A stretch of DNA of 37,303 nucleotides from Opitutia bacterium (GCA_018645475.1 JABGWU010000067.1:1-37303); one strand, 5' to 3'. Counted from the stretch's first letter, positions 15,191 to 25,366 are shown. Notes: a model not told the origin generated them from the letters alone. Made by a program: numbers and translations.

Positions 15191-17128
15191 ATGAAGAGTG
15201 GATTGTTCTGGTTTGTTAATTTATTATTTTTATATTCAATAAGCTTTTCTTCTGAATTTCCTTTTAGAACTTGGACTTCTTCGAGCGGAGTTCGAATACA
15301 AGCACGATTAATAAGTAAGAGTGGGGATAAACTTACGATTGAAAGAAGTGACTCAAAACAATTTGTTTTTCCACTCTCTCTTCTTTCAAAAGAAGATCAA
15401 AATTACATTCGTTCTGCTATGGACGCAAAGGCTATAAATAGTAGTTATGCCAACCCATCACATACAACTTCCCCTTTACAGGCAAATTCTGGAAAACTTC
15501 CCATTTGGAGTCCTACAGTAATAGAAAAATGGTGGCTTACTCATCAAGACGGAGACTTTAATAAATTATCAAACGAATTATTATCTAATCTACGTTCCAT
15601 TTGGATTTCAAAGGAGCAAAGGTCTATTAGGGAGGGAAGAGACTTCTTTTCTTGGTTCGATCATTGGCGCTGGATCCAACTTTATGAAAAATTATATTCT
15701 AGAAAAAGAGATGATTCACTTAAAGATATTTTTATTGAAGTCGGTAAAAACGCATCTCTACAAAAAGTTTTTCTTAAAGCTTTACATCCAAATGACAAAC
15801 AAGATGTTGCACTTGAAATTTTTCTCTCCATTGCTAAAGAGCATACTAATTCTATCAAAAAGTATGGTGCATTAGCGGTTGCTTATGCTGTGGTTTTTGA
15901 TCAACCATTTCCCCGAAACTGGCCGCATCATCAGGTTTCATCAAAAGATGTTCCCGTTGACCCATCATTTCCCAGTCAAAGGTTTGGCGAAATGGTCCAG
16001 GCTCATTTGGCGAGGAAATTAGAATATGATCCTAGTCAACTCTCTGTAACTGAGTTGAAATTTGTGGTTGATCATCGATTGCCGGCTAGTGAATTGGAAT
16101 GGGTGCGTGAAAGCGTAAAGTTCAGGCGGTCGAGTTTTGGTAAGGTTTTTTCCTCAATCGAATACGACCGACCAAGATTGGAGGGAGCGGTTTTTCGATG
16201 GCCGTACGGAGATTATTCTTTGGCCTCGATACAGGAAAAAGGTGGCATCTGTGTTGACCAAGCATACTTTAGTTCTATGTCGGGTAAAGCCAAAGGTATT
16301 CCTACTCTTACTTTTGTTGGTCAGGGGAGTGGGGGCGGACATGCATGGTTTGGTTTTTTAAAAAACCCAGGTCGATGGGAGACAGATTGTGGAAGGTATG
16401 AAAATCAGAATTATCCAGTGGGTAATGCCATTGATCCGCAAAGTTGGAAATTGATCACGGATGATGAATTAGGTGCATTGGCAAGAGGCGAAAAAAATTT
16501 GTCAGGCTTTCGGGGTAAAGCCGTTGATTATTTCGCATGGGCATTGGCGAACCCAATGGAAAGTTTTTACAGAGAATCTTTGCAGCGAGCTCGGACTTTG
16601 CACCCTTCTTATACTGAAGTTTGGAAAAACGAGGCAAATTGGGTCGAAAAAAATGTGAAAGATTTGCGAGAAAAGAGAAACTTTTGGGATTCTTGGCTTA
16701 AAGCATTTTCAAATACGATTGATTTGAAAATAGAAGGCCAGAAAAAACTAGCTGCAGTTTACGATGAAATGGGAAACCCTAGACAAGCCGAACGTATTCG
16801 AAGCTTGATTGTAAAACAAAACCGTTCAGGAAGATTTGATTTAGCAATTAAAGAGGGGGCCGAGCAAATAATGAATAAGTTAGAGAAGGCTGAATGGTCC
16901 GATGCAGAAAAATTATATGAACGAATGGTGAAAGATTTTGAAAAAACTGCAGGAGGAGAATTGTATTACGGCTTAATCAGACCTTATGTTGAAAAGCTTG
17001 CACAAAGTGGAAGAAAAGATCAAGCGATGGATGCAATAGAATTTCTTAAGAAGAGAAAAGTATTAGATATGGGCCCTGGGAGTATAATTGGCTTGGAAAT
17101 GCAAAAGCTTATCCAAAAAATTAATTAA
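15191..17128 (+). CDS. exported SHD1 / transglutaminase-like protein
   Basis: A 645-residue protein with a Sec signal (FWFVNLLFLYSISFSS). Residues ~27-75 are an SHD1 (SLA1 homology 1) domain (FRTWTSSSGVRIQARLISKS...FPLSLLSKEDQNYI), frequent in exported PVC proteins. A helical middle region leads to a transglutaminase-like core with a visible triad: Cys354 in GGICVDQAYF, His384 in GGGHAWFGF and Asp399 in WETDCGRY. The C-terminal ~180 residues are helical and TPR-like (KKLAAVYDEMGNPRQAERI). Acyl transfer or peptidase activity on exported proteins or cell-wall peptides is plausible. The ATG is preceded by TATAAT only 3 bp away (15182-15187) and no Shine-Dalgarno, so a leaderless transcript is conceivable. 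Its stop overlaps that of the converging cytochrome gene. Confidence 0.8.
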   Translation: MKSGLFWFVNLLFLYSISFSSEFPFRTWTSSSGVRIQARLISKSGDKLTIERSDSKQFVFPLSLLSKEDQNYIRSAMDAKAINSSYANPSHTTSPLQANSGKLPIWSPTVIEKWWLTHQDGDFNKLSNELLSNLRSIWISKEQRSIREGRDFFSWFDHWRWIQLYEKLYSRKRDDSLKDIFIEVGKNASLQKVFLKALHPNDKQDVALEIFLSIAKEHTNSIKKYGALAVAYAVVFDQPFPRNWPHHQVSSKDVPVDPSFPSQRFGEMVQAHLARKLEYDPSQLSVTELKFVVDHRLPASELEWVRESVKFRRSSFGKVFSSIEYDRPRLEGAVFRWPYGDYSLASIQEKGGICVDQAYFSSMSGKAKGIPTLTFVGQGSGGGHAWFGFLKNPGRWETDCGRYENQNYPVGNAIDPQSWKLITDDELGALARGEKNLSGFRGKAVDYFAWALANPMESFYRESLQRARTLHPSYTEVWKNEANWVEKNVKDLREKRNFWDSWLKAFSNTIDLKIEGQKKLAAVYDEMGNPRQAERIRSLIVKQNRSGRFDLAIKEGAEQIMNKLEKAEWSDAEKLYERMVKDFEKTAGGELYYGLIRPYVEKLAQSGRKDQAMDAIEFLKKRKVLDMGPGSIIGLEMQKLIQKIN

Positions 17129-20025
17129 TTGGCTGGAAGTAAGTCGATGTATTTCTCAAAAAGTATTTTTGCTTTTACAGATTGTTGATCAGTCTTGGTG
17201 TTGAAAAGGTCGAATTCTTTTTGTCTTTTCGTTTCGTTTGCCTTGGCATCACTGAGTAGCTTATCCTTTTCCTTAATCAATAAAGGAGTTGAATTTAAAA
17301 GGTTAATTGTACTCTGCAGGTTCTTTTCCGCTTGTAGGACCGTTTCTTTTGCATGGAGCAATTCCTGTTCTTTAGTTGCCAATTGATTTTCGGTTTCAAT
17401 TAAATCTTTTTTGAGTAGGGATATTGTTTCCTGAAATTTTATACTCGCCTTTCCAAATGTGGAATCAGGCTCTTTAGCTTGTGATTTATTTTGAGCTATA
17501 CTTGCCAAGTTTGTGACATTTTTAATGAATTGATTTTTTTCCTCCCTCAATTGAATTACTGAGACTTTTCTTTTTTCTGCTTCGATAACATCAATTTTCT
17601 TTTGAGACAAATGATGTTTATTCTCTTTTATCTTTTCAGGTAGTTCGTTCATGGAAGAGGTTGCATTCTGAAATGCGAGGAGAGCAGAATTTTTGAGTTC
17701 CTGTGCTTCGGCAAGAAGTATTTCCATCTCATTGAGTTCTGATTTCAAGCTTCTTAAGTTTCTTAGTTCAATGTGTCGGGCAACATTAAAAATTTCCGCT
17801 TTCCAATGTGCATGTTGCTTTTGAGCTTCGATTAACTTTTTTTCCAAATGAACGATTTCTTCTTTTGGTTTTTGAATCTCGGACAGAGCTTTATCCAGAG
17901 ATTTTTGACTTAGGTTTAACTTATTACTTGCTTCTGTTATGAACTTTTTTTCTAGATTCAGCGTCTTTGAAGTATTAATGAAGTTAAGTTCTTTCTTCTT
18001 TTGATCCTCCAATGCTGCTTTCATTGCTAATGTGGCAGATGCAAAATTCTGATGATTGTCTTGTAATTGCTTGTTCAATTCAAGAGATAAATTATTCAAA
18101 TTATCGGATTCTGATTTGTGTTTGTTGAATAGATTACGAGCTTCGATAACGGAGACTTCCATTGCTTTCATTGCGACATTTTTATCAGTCACTATTTTTG
18201 ATTGATTCGAATCATCCTTATTTTGTGCAAATTGTTCCTGTGCTTTCCGGTGAGCTTCTTTGAGAACGCTGAGCTGAGTAGTACGATCTTCAAGATGTTT
18301 TTTCCAATAGTCAGCAGCTTTTTTTTCTTGTGCAAGTCTTAACTTATTTTGAGAAATCTTAGCTTTTTTATCATTCAATTCCTTTTCTCGTTCTGTTTTT
18401 TCTTTGATTTTCTGTTTATTTAGTTCGTTCGCTAATTCACTCGCTTTTTTCGTGACCGCCAATGCGTTTGTGGTTACCTGCATGGTTTGCTCTGCTTGAT
18501 GAAGGATTTTTTGATCGTTAGCAAGAGATACTTTTAATTTGTTTAGTCCCTCTGATAAGGGTTTGTAGCGAGATCGTGCTAATTCTAAATTTTGCTTTGT
18601 TTCATTTACAGTTTCTTGCGCAGTTTCTACTCTTGCAGTCAGTTCGGGTGGGTTTGCTGTGAGTTGTCCGATTTTTTTCCCGTCTGTGACATTCCAAACA
18701 GAAACATTTCCTGTCCAATCACCGACAACGGCAAGTTTTCCATCGTGAGAATAGCAAACTTCCATTACAATATCCGAGAATTCTTTGATAGTGCGGACAG
18801 CTTTCCCATCACCCTTCCACAATTTGACCGTTTTATCCCGCCCCCCGGTAATAATGTTTCCTTCTTTATCAAATTGTACTGAAAGTGCACCTGCTGGGTG
18901 GGCGTTCCAAGTCTTAACTTGTTTGCCATTAATCATTTCCCACGTCCTGACCGAGCCTTCTTCGGAGGTTGATACGAGTAAGTTTGAATCTGCTCGCCAC
19001 GATATGTCAGTAATCGCTTCTTTATGTCCATCCAAGGTATAAAATGGATTGCCTGTTTCTGCTTCCCATATGTAAAGACCGCCATTCCTATCTGCAGTTG
19101 CTAAGAGAATACCATCAGGGGAGAATGCTACCTGCGTTACCCATTCAGAATGCTTTTTTATTTCATAAAGCAATTCATCCGTAGCGATATCATAAACCTT
19201 GATAAGCTTAGATGGACTGCCAATTACGAGAAGGGATTGGTCAGGGGAAATGTCGGCCGTTAGAATGGAGTCGTACTCCTCGCCAACCGTAAGCAATCTA
19301 TTGCCGGATTTAACATCCCAACCCGCAACGCGACCACTTTTTCCACCCCGACCTCCTCCGGCCACAATTAGTTTTCCATTTCGACTAAATGTCAGAGATT
19401 CGATAAAGCCTTCGGGGTAGGGTAGCACGCCCATCAGTTTAAGTGTTTCCGTATTGTAGAGTAGGACCTGTTTTTGCCCGGCAATTGCTACGAGAGGAGA
19501 CCATGGAGCCGATGCCATTGCCGAGGGAGCGAATGCACGCTTGGTTACAACTGATGGTTCCAGGGATAAATATTTGGGCATTGGTGGTGGACCGTCAGGT
19601 TTTCCGATACTTACATTACCAAGTGCAAGATTGACAGATGATTTCTTTTTTTGAATCGGTTTACCCGTTGCTGTAGGAAGCAGACCGAGGTCGATCCATT
19701 TTTTTACCAAGTCAATCTCAGCTTGGGGCATTTTATCCTCCTTTTGCGGCATGTATGGTTTTTCAATCCGTGCTATTAATTTATACAGATAACTGTTTTC
19801 TCCATCGCCAGAAACTACACTTTCACCCGAGCTTCCACCTGCCAGGATACCGTTCATGTTGTTCAAATCCAAACCGCCTCTTGCCCGATCGGGATTATGG
19901 CAGGAATTGCATTTTGACTCAAAGATCGGCATGATGTCGTCTTCGAGGTTGGGCTTTTCTGGAGTCGCGTACAGCCCGTTCCAACTAATTGAAATAAAGG
20001 CTATGAGTAAGAAATAAATTTTCAT
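17125..20025 (-). CDS. PSCyt1 cytochrome / WD40 / long coiled-coil protein
   Basis: A 966-residue exported protein (signal about 1-20). The PSCyt1 c-type cytochrome domain follows at once, with CNSCH (Cys39-His43), RARGGLDL and a Met-containing PYMPQKEDKMPQAE. Residues ~165-460 contain about six or seven WD40 repeats (AFSPDGILLATADRNGGLYIW, SVRTWEMINGK, TVKLWKGDGK, GDWTGNVSVWNV), enough for one propeller. The remaining ~490 residues are almost uninterrupted heptad-rich coiled coil full of Glu, Lys, Gln and Leu, unusual for this family. It is the last gene of the four-gene minus-strand operon, 32 bp after the DUF1549/1553 gene. Inferred role: heme-bearing scaffold or stalk for the complex made by the operon. 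Confidence 0.88.
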   Translation of the reverse strand: MKIYFLLIAFISISWNGLYATPEKPNLEDDIMPIFESKCNSCHNPDRARGGLDLNNMNGILAGGSSGESVVSGDGENSYLYKLIARIEKPYMPQKEDKMPQAEIDLVKKWIDLGLLPTATGKPIQKKKSSVNLALGNVSIGKPDGPPPMPKYLSLEPSVVTKRAFAPSAMASAPWSPLVAIAGQKQVLLYNTETLKLMGVLPYPEGFIESLTFSRNGKLIVAGGGRGGKSGRVAGWDVKSGNRLLTVGEEYDSILTADISPDQSLLVIGSPSKLIKVYDIATDELLYEIKKHSEWVTQVAFSPDGILLATADRNGGLYIWEAETGNPFYTLDGHKEAITDISWRADSNLLVSTSEEGSVRTWEMINGKQVKTWNAHPAGALSVQFDKEGNIITGGRDKTVKLWKGDGKAVRTIKEFSDIVMEVCYSHDGKLAVVGDWTGNVSVWNVTDGKKIGQLTANPPELTARVETAQETVNETKQNLELARSRYKPLSEGLNKLKVSLANDQKILHQAEQTMQVTTNALAVTKKASELANELNKQKIKEKTEREKELNDKKAKISQNKLRLAQEKKAADYWKKHLEDRTTQLSVLKEAHRKAQEQFAQNKDDSNQSKIVTDKNVAMKAMEVSVIEARNLFNKHKSESDNLNNLSLELNKQLQDNHQNFASATLAMKAALEDQKKKELNFINTSKTLNLEKKFITEASNKLNLSQKSLDKALSEIQKPKEEIVHLEKKLIEAQKQHAHWKAEIFNVARHIELRNLRSLKSELNEMEILLAEAQELKNSALLAFQNATSSMNELPEKIKENKHHLSQKKIDVIEAEKRKVSVIQLREEKNQFIKNVTNLASIAQNKSQAKEPDSTFGKASIKFQETISLLKKDLIETENQLATKEQELLHAKETVLQAEKNLQSTINLLNSTPLLIKEKDKLLSDAKANETKRQKEFDLFNTKTDQQSVKAKILFEKYIDLLPAN

Positions 20026-20057
20026 GTCAGGTCACAAAAACTTTAGCTGATTTTGGA

Positions 20058-22937
20058 TTAATGGTTAAAAATAAATTCTTTGGAATTTAAAAGAGCCCAG
20101 AAAATATCCATCAATCCCTCCTGGGGATTTTCTTGATCAATCGAGGCAAGTAGATTTGCCTGTTCATCCGCTCTGGGTGAACGAGAATAACAGCGAAGGT
20201 ATAGATCTCTAATCACCCCCTCCGGTTTTTTACCTTCCTTGAGCATTGTTGCCACAATTTTCCCTTGGTTGATTCGTGTGTTCGTCACATCTCCGTTAAG
20301 TAGGTGAAGGGCTTGGGACATATTTGGTTCCATCACGACTTCACATGAACATACGGTTTCCCTGGTTGCCCGACCAAAGGTGGTAAGGAAATAATTGGAG
20401 AATCTTCCATCTGCGATCTGTAGAGCTTTAGCCCCCAAGGGTAATCCCTGAAATTTGTTCTTCGTATTCGTAACCTGAGAAATCACATCAAGAAGAACTT
20501 CCGCTCTCATCCTACGGAGTTGAGCTCTGGCAAAATTTCTCAAATCATCCTCATTTGATGGGTTTGTTCTTGTGCTGAGTTGATAGACTTTAGAGTTGCA
20601 TACATCTCGAACCAGTTTTTTGAAGTCGTAATTATATTCAGTAAATTGACTTGCAAGTTTATTCAGGAGTTCTGGATTTGAAGGAGGGTTTGAAATCCTT
20701 ACATCGTCAACCGGTTCAATAATTCCCTGTCCGAAAAAATGAGACCAAACAATGTTGGCTAAGTTTCTGGCAAAGAAGGGGTTTTCGGGCGAGGCTAACC
20801 ATTCTGCTAAGACTGCCCTCCGGTCCGTTCCACGTTTAATTTCTGGAGTATCTCCACCTAAGAATTTAGGAGGCATCGGTTTTTTATGAACTGGGTGATT
20901 AATTTCACCACTGTTCCGGTTGTAAATAATCGATTCTCTTGGATCTGCGGCTCGCTTTCGACCAACTTGGCTAAAGAACGAGGCAAAGGAATAATAGTCA
21001 TCCTGTGTCCACTGGTCGAATGGATGATTGTGACATTGAGCACATTGGATACGCATACCCATGAAGACCTGTGCCACATTTTCAGTGATCTTTAAATTAT
21101 CCCGTTCAATCTGATAATAGTTTGTGGCTGGACTAACAAATGTGCCGCCCTTGGCAGTGAGTAAATCCCGGACGATTTGATCCATAGGCACATTATTTGC
21201 AATCCTGTCCTTAATCCAATTAAAGTATAAAAGCGTTGATTTGTAACTTACTCCATTATTATCATCCGTTCGGATTTGCAAAAGTTCGGCAAATTTCATC
21301 ACCCACATATCGGTGAATTCTTTTCTATTCAATAATTCATCAATTGCTTTTTCTCTTTTATTTGGAGACGGGTTCTGTAGGAATTTACTGATGGTTTCGA
21401 CATCTGGAACCGCTCCAATAACATCGAGATAAACTCGTCTTAAGAAGACCTCATCCGTGCAAAGGTCCGATGGTAGAATTCTAAGTTTATGAAGTTTATT
21501 ATATACCAATTGATCAATGTAATTATTGGTTGAAAGCTCGGGTTTTTGATATTTTAAATCTTCAGGTATGACGATGAGCTGAGTGCCTTTAGTAAAAATA
21601 TCAAAACGGGCGGTGATAAAAGCTTCGCCTCTCTTATGTGCAGTGATTAATCCATTTTTATCTACTTTAGCAGTGACATCATTGTTTGTTTGAAAAACCG
21701 CTAAAGATGTAATGTCCCTACTGCTACCGTCTGAATAATGAGCGATGACAATCATTTGTTGTTTTGCACCTTTTCCTTCCAATAGGAGGCTTTTAGGAAG
21801 AAGTTCAATGTCAGTTGGCTTTGCAATATCCTTGGGATCCTCAGGTGCTCCTCTTTTGAGCCAATTAACCAGAGTGTGCCAATGTTTGCTGTTTTTTTCG
21901 AATAATTTACCACCTGTGTGTGGAACGGCAGCAATTGCTTTCTCAACCAACATGCTTTCCTCTGGAATGGCCAGATTGATTCTACGAGTACCTTGTTCTC
22001 GCGTAATACGATAGTGGTCTCCCTTTGCATCATATCCAAATAGTGAAAGCATAAAACGATCCTGCCCGCGTGCTGATCCATGGCAGGAACCTGTATTACA
22101 GCCAGCTTTTAAGAAGACGGGCATGACATCCAGATTAAAACTGACGGGACGCTCAGTTTGTGCATCTTTAACTTTTATAGATAGTTCCGCAGTGAGGTTT
22201 TGAAAGCTCACTTTAAGCTTGGATTCCCCATCCTTAATCGGAGAGATGACAAGGTTATTCATACTCGCAACTTCGTTATTGCTGAGAGAAAGGCTTGATT
22301 CCTTGGTTACATCCCTGGTGACATCGTCATCATATTTAGCTACCACAACAAAAGAATTAAAATCTTTTGTTGTGGTAAGATTAACTTGTGTGGGATGAAC
22401 CTTGAGTTCAATTAATTTTTTTGATTCGGCTTTTTGTCGAAGGGCGAGATCTTCTTTGCTTAGAGGAAATAATTGAATACCCTTTGGCCATTTTGCACCA
22501 GTGATGATCCATCTTTTAAGGATATCCTGTTCCTTTTGTGTAAGCGGGCCCTCTTCAGGGGGCATAATTTCATCGTCGGTCTCTGGTAATGAAATTCTTT
22601 CCAATAATATACTGTCAGCAAAGTTACCCGGTATAATTGCGGGTCCGGAATCACCTCCTTTTAAATGATACGCCAGAGTGTCGAGCCGTAAACCACCTTT
22701 CTGTTTAGTAATTCCGTGGCATTCAATACACGCTGTTTCTAGAATGGGGCGTACTTCTTTGTGAAAATTAGGAGAAAGAGGAGGATTAGTTTTGGCGACC
22801 TCCTCTTTTACCAAAATCTTTTTAACAGCATGGGAGCTAAAGTCAGGCTGGGAAGTTGAGTTTTGATCTGCAAAAAGCAAAATTGTTGGAAATAAAAAAC
22901 TTAAAAAATAAAAGTTTCTACAAGCAGAACAATTCAT
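20058..22937 (-). CDS. PSCyt1-DUF1549-DUF1553 (PSD1) exported multi-heme protein
   Basis: A 959-residue exported protein. PSCyt1 contains heme motif CIECH (Cys70-His74), GGLRLD and EIMPPEEG. A second cysteine motif, CNTGSCHGSARGQ (Cys280 to His286), is typical of this family. Big_2-like beta domains lie around 175-260 and 380-460. DUF1549 (PSCyt2) begins at NNYIDQLVYNKL with LRRVYLDVIG, and contains VAQVFMGMRIQCAQCHNHPF with a third CxxCH. DUF1553 (PSD1) fills the C-terminus (WLASPENPFFARNLANIVWS, QALHLLNGD). The function is unknown; the layout implies periplasmic electron transfer or redox catalysis. The start is well supported by GGGGAGG about 10 nt upstream, inside the end of the preceding gene (2 bp between the genes). 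Confidence 0.93.
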   Translation of the reverse strand: MNCSACRNFYFLSFLFPTILLFADQNSTSQPDFSSHAVKKILVKEEVAKTNPPLSPNFHKEVRPILETACIECHGITKQKGGLRLDTLAYHLKGGDSGPAIIPGNFADSILLERISLPETDDEIMPPEEGPLTQKEQDILKRWIITGAKWPKGIQLFPLSKEDLALRQKAESKKLIELKVHPTQVNLTTTKDFNSFVVVAKYDDDVTRDVTKESSLSLSNNEVASMNNLVISPIKDGESKLKVSFQNLTAELSIKVKDAQTERPVSFNLDVMPVFLKAGCNTGSCHGSARGQDRFMLSLFGYDAKGDHYRITREQGTRRINLAIPEESMLVEKAIAAVPHTGGKLFEKNSKHWHTLVNWLKRGAPEDPKDIAKPTDIELLPKSLLLEGKGAKQQMIVIAHYSDGSSRDITSLAVFQTNNDVTAKVDKNGLITAHKRGEAFITARFDIFTKGTQLIVIPEDLKYQKPELSTNNYIDQLVYNKLHKLRILPSDLCTDEVFLRRVYLDVIGAVPDVETISKFLQNPSPNKREKAIDELLNRKEFTDMWVMKFAELLQIRTDDNNGVSYKSTLLYFNWIKDRIANNVPMDQIVRDLLTAKGGTFVSPATNYYQIERDNLKITENVAQVFMGMRIQCAQCHNHPFDQWTQDDYYSFASFFSQVGRKRAADPRESIIYNRNSGEINHPVHKKPMPPKFLGGDTPEIKRGTDRRAVLAEWLASPENPFFARNLANIVWSHFFGQGIIEPVDDVRISNPPSNPELLNKLASQFTEYNYDFKKLVRDVCNSKVYQLSTRTNPSNEDDLRNFARAQLRRMRAEVLLDVISQVTNTKNKFQGLPLGAKALQIADGRFSNYFLTTFGRATRETVCSCEVVMEPNMSQALHLLNGDVTNTRINQGKIVATMLKEGKKPEGVIRDLYLRCYSRSPRADEQANLLASIDQENPQEGLMDIFWALLNSKEFIFNH
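22341..22377. repeat. perfect 15-bp inverted repeat inside a coding sequence
   Basis: TACCACAACAAAAGA (22341-22355) is followed after 7 nt by its exact reverse complement (22363-22377). It lies entirely within the DUF1549/1553 gene, spanning codons of about residues 187-199 in the linker after PSCyt1. In the mRNA it would make a very stable hairpin. No T tract follows on either strand, so it is not a classical terminator. Confidence 0.8.
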
Positions 22938-22939
22938 TG

Positions 22940-25366
22940 TTAATTACCTCCCCTTCCTGCCAATCGAAGTTGTTCGAGTCGACTTAAAGTCTTTTTCTTG
23001 ATGTTTTCTGGTTTTTTTACCGTAGCAACTAATTCTGTTTTTGGTTTACTTTTCGGTTTGGGAGGAGGTTTGTCGATGCGGATTTGGCCTCCTTGGCCAA
23101 CGGTGTGTGTGATTTTCTTGCCATTAAAGGGAACCTTGGCAAAACAGAATAAATTTTTGGTCATACCTACCCGAACTTTTTCCTCTGTTTTGACTGGAAA
23201 AATAACCTGTGTTGCGTTGGCATCAAATTCCTGATCTGTGGTGGTTGCAAATGCAGGGAGACCACGGATAGAAAGCGAAGCCATGCCTTCGAACGGACGT
23301 TTGATATCAAGGTCGCAAATGATTTCGCCTTCTTTACCTCTTTCAATTGCGGCCATGTTTATCTTGATTGATAAATAAGGATCTTCCACGGTAATAGGTG
23401 TCAGCTGTGATGAGGCTAATTGTATTCCGTTTCCGTTATTTGCTTCGCCCTGCACTGCGATATCCCAGTCACCAAGAGATGTTCCACTATTTGCAGTGAG
23501 GGAGTAATATGCGGTTGATTTGTCTTTGGCGATTGAGACCGTTCCTTTCGCTCCGATACCTGGTGGGCGGGTTTGAATACGAAGGGTAATAGGGGCAGTA
23601 AAATTGGCATCCCGAATAGCTTCAACTTGCAGATTGATCGAACCACCTCGTACAATTGGCGTAGACGGGGGGTGAAGAATGATAGAAAATGGTATTTTTT
23701 CAGTTACCCCGACCGAAAGCTTGTTTAAAGTACTTTCGTAATAAGTTCGATTGTTTGGGGGACCATAGACCAAAGCTATATTATGTTTGAATTCGCCGCT
23801 GATTTTTTTCTCGGGGTCTGTGTGTCGAACCTTTAAATGAACCAGTTTTTGGGAAAGTGGTGCATCTTTACTTGCTTCAAAAACCACGGGGACGGAATTA
23901 AAATTTGAGGGTGCTTTGGGCACTCGCATGGTTACTCCAGTGGGTAAGTTTTCCGCAATCACTTCAAGTTCACCACTAAAATTTTTACGCGAAAGATTTA
24001 GGGCGGTTGCGGTTTTATTACCGCGGGCAATCGGAATCATCTGCCGGGTCTGTGTGTCCCGGTTTCCAAACATAGGAATAGATGCTTCAACTTTAGGAGA
24101 AAAGGGTTGAGATTCGAGCCTGTAAACGAACCGATCTCCTCCGGCATAAAGGTGATCCTTCACCCGAAGTGTATAATTTCCATCCTGGGGAATGGTTATG
24201 GTGATCAGACTATCTCGACCATTGTTTGCATCATCGCTCCCTTTAATGCTTTTTCCTTTGTCATCGTATAAATTTAAAACCGGGTCGAGAGGAGAGGAGA
24301 TAGATTGTGCATGTGCATGAATGTTGAACTTTTGACCTTTTTTTGCATAAAACTTGAAGTAGTCCACATCTTTTTCCTTTTCAATAATTCCATCAAAGGC
24401 CAGGGGTAAAGAAAGCGTGGTGGTGGTCGCTGTTTTAAAGGAATCATTTGGTTCTTTTTCCAAAATAGACGGGAAATTACAAACTCGAATGGCATTGGGA
24501 GAAGGGGCGATCGATCCGTTTTGTTCAACACGATATCTAAATTCCAGGTTTTCTTTGTTTGGGAGTTGGATGTTTTTCTTTATGGGACCACTTGGATCGC
24601 CCATAAAATTTACAGTTAGAATTTTGCCAACTTCTCCCCCGGCAGGAAAAGCAATTAAGGGCCGGGGGAAAGTGCCCACATGAAGACGGTAATAAAAATT
24701 GTTCCCACCCCGGTAGGACGATTCTCTAACCTCGATGAAATACTTTCCAGTTTGAGGAATAATTGTGCTCAGAGTGCTATCCTGAAGAAGGAGGTCCGTA
24801 TCATCAGAAGTGGCGACTTCAAATCGATTCGAGTCTAGAATAGCAATGTAGGGATCGAAAAGAGGACCCGAAAGTCGAATTGCTTCAATTTCCAATGAAA
24901 TCCTTTGATTCTTGGTTGCATTAAATTCGAAATAATCAACATCTTCGTTTTTAACTACACCGTTAATTGTATGATTGATAGTAATTCTTTGAGCCTCCTC
25001 AAAGGAAGTGTTCGGTTCCTCCTCATGTAAGTTGGGGTAGGGGCCTACCCAAAAAGTTTTAAGGGTGCTGATTCCAGATTTTGTTCGCAGTCTCAGTTCA
25101 TGCTGACCGAGTTCCGTTTCTTTTGAAATTCTAAATTTAGCTTTTACTGATTTATCATTGGTTGCATTTATATCTAAAACGGAAATACCATCTCCATAGA
25201 AAAATATTTCTTCCGTACCCTGCAAGCGGTTGCCCGAAATTGTAACTTTTAAGTCAGAGCCAACCTGTCCTCCCCGCGGTAAAACATTTGTGATGATCGG
25301 TTCGGCAGCATGAATGTAAGTTAAGCTTGTTACGATGGCCAGGGTCAGTCGGGTTAGAAAATTCAT
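22940..25366 (-). CDS. exported TIG/PPC-domain protein
   Basis: From the ATG at 25366 the protein has 808 residues (a TTG two codons earlier is also open). The signal peptide runs MNFLTRLTLAIVTSLTYIHA. An IPT/TIG-like domain comes next (ITNVLPRGGQVGSDLKVTIS). Two bacterial pre-peptidase C-terminal (PPC) domains follow: EEPNTSFEEA...DVDYFEFNA...PQTGKYFIEVRES and KEPNDSFKTA...DVDYFKFYA...PQDGNYTLRVKD. The C-terminal half is beta-rich, with Ig-like folds, and ends in a Lys/Pro-rich tail (PPPKPKSKPK). No catalytic domain is visible. In PVC genomes such proteins are encoded beside PSCyt/DUF1501 genes and probably act as a surface or binding partner. It lies 98 bp after the DUF1501 gene and 2 bp before the cytochrome gene. 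Confidence 0.88.
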   Translation of the reverse strand: MNFLTRLTLAIVTSLTYIHAAEPIITNVLPRGGQVGSDLKVTISGNRLQGTEEIFFYGDGISVLDINATNDKSVKAKFRISKETELGQHELRLRTKSGISTLKTFWVGPYPNLHEEEPNTSFEEAQRITINHTINGVVKNEDVDYFEFNATKNQRISLEIEAIRLSGPLFDPYIAILDSNRFEVATSDDTDLLLQDSTLSTIIPQTGKYFIEVRESSYRGGNNFYYRLHVGTFPRPLIAFPAGGEVGKILTVNFMGDPSGPIKKNIQLPNKENLEFRYRVEQNGSIAPSPNAIRVCNFPSILEKEPNDSFKTATTTTLSLPLAFDGIIEKEKDVDYFKFYAKKGQKFNIHAHAQSISSPLDPVLNLYDDKGKSIKGSDDANNGRDSLITITIPQDGNYTLRVKDHLYAGGDRFVYRLESQPFSPKVEASIPMFGNRDTQTRQMIPIARGNKTATALNLSRKNFSGELEVIAENLPTGVTMRVPKAPSNFNSVPVVFEASKDAPLSQKLVHLKVRHTDPEKKISGEFKHNIALVYGPPNNRTYYESTLNKLSVGVTEKIPFSIILHPPSTPIVRGGSINLQVEAIRDANFTAPITLRIQTRPPGIGAKGTVSIAKDKSTAYYSLTANSGTSLGDWDIAVQGEANNGNGIQLASSQLTPITVEDPYLSIKINMAAIERGKEGEIICDLDIKRPFEGMASLSIRGLPAFATTTDQEFDANATQVIFPVKTEEKVRVGMTKNLFCFAKVPFNGKKITHTVGQGGQIRIDKPPPKPKSKPKTELVATVKKPENIKKKTLSRLEQLRLAGRGGN

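Noticed and set aside
18592-19634. Several plus-strand open frames opposite the WD40/coiled-coil gene
   Set aside because: They overlap the conserved WD40 coding region antisense, lack recognisable domains and have no initiation signals.
22341-22377. Inverted repeat as an intrinsic terminator
   Set aside because: It lies in the middle of an intact 959-codon gene and has no T tract on either strand.
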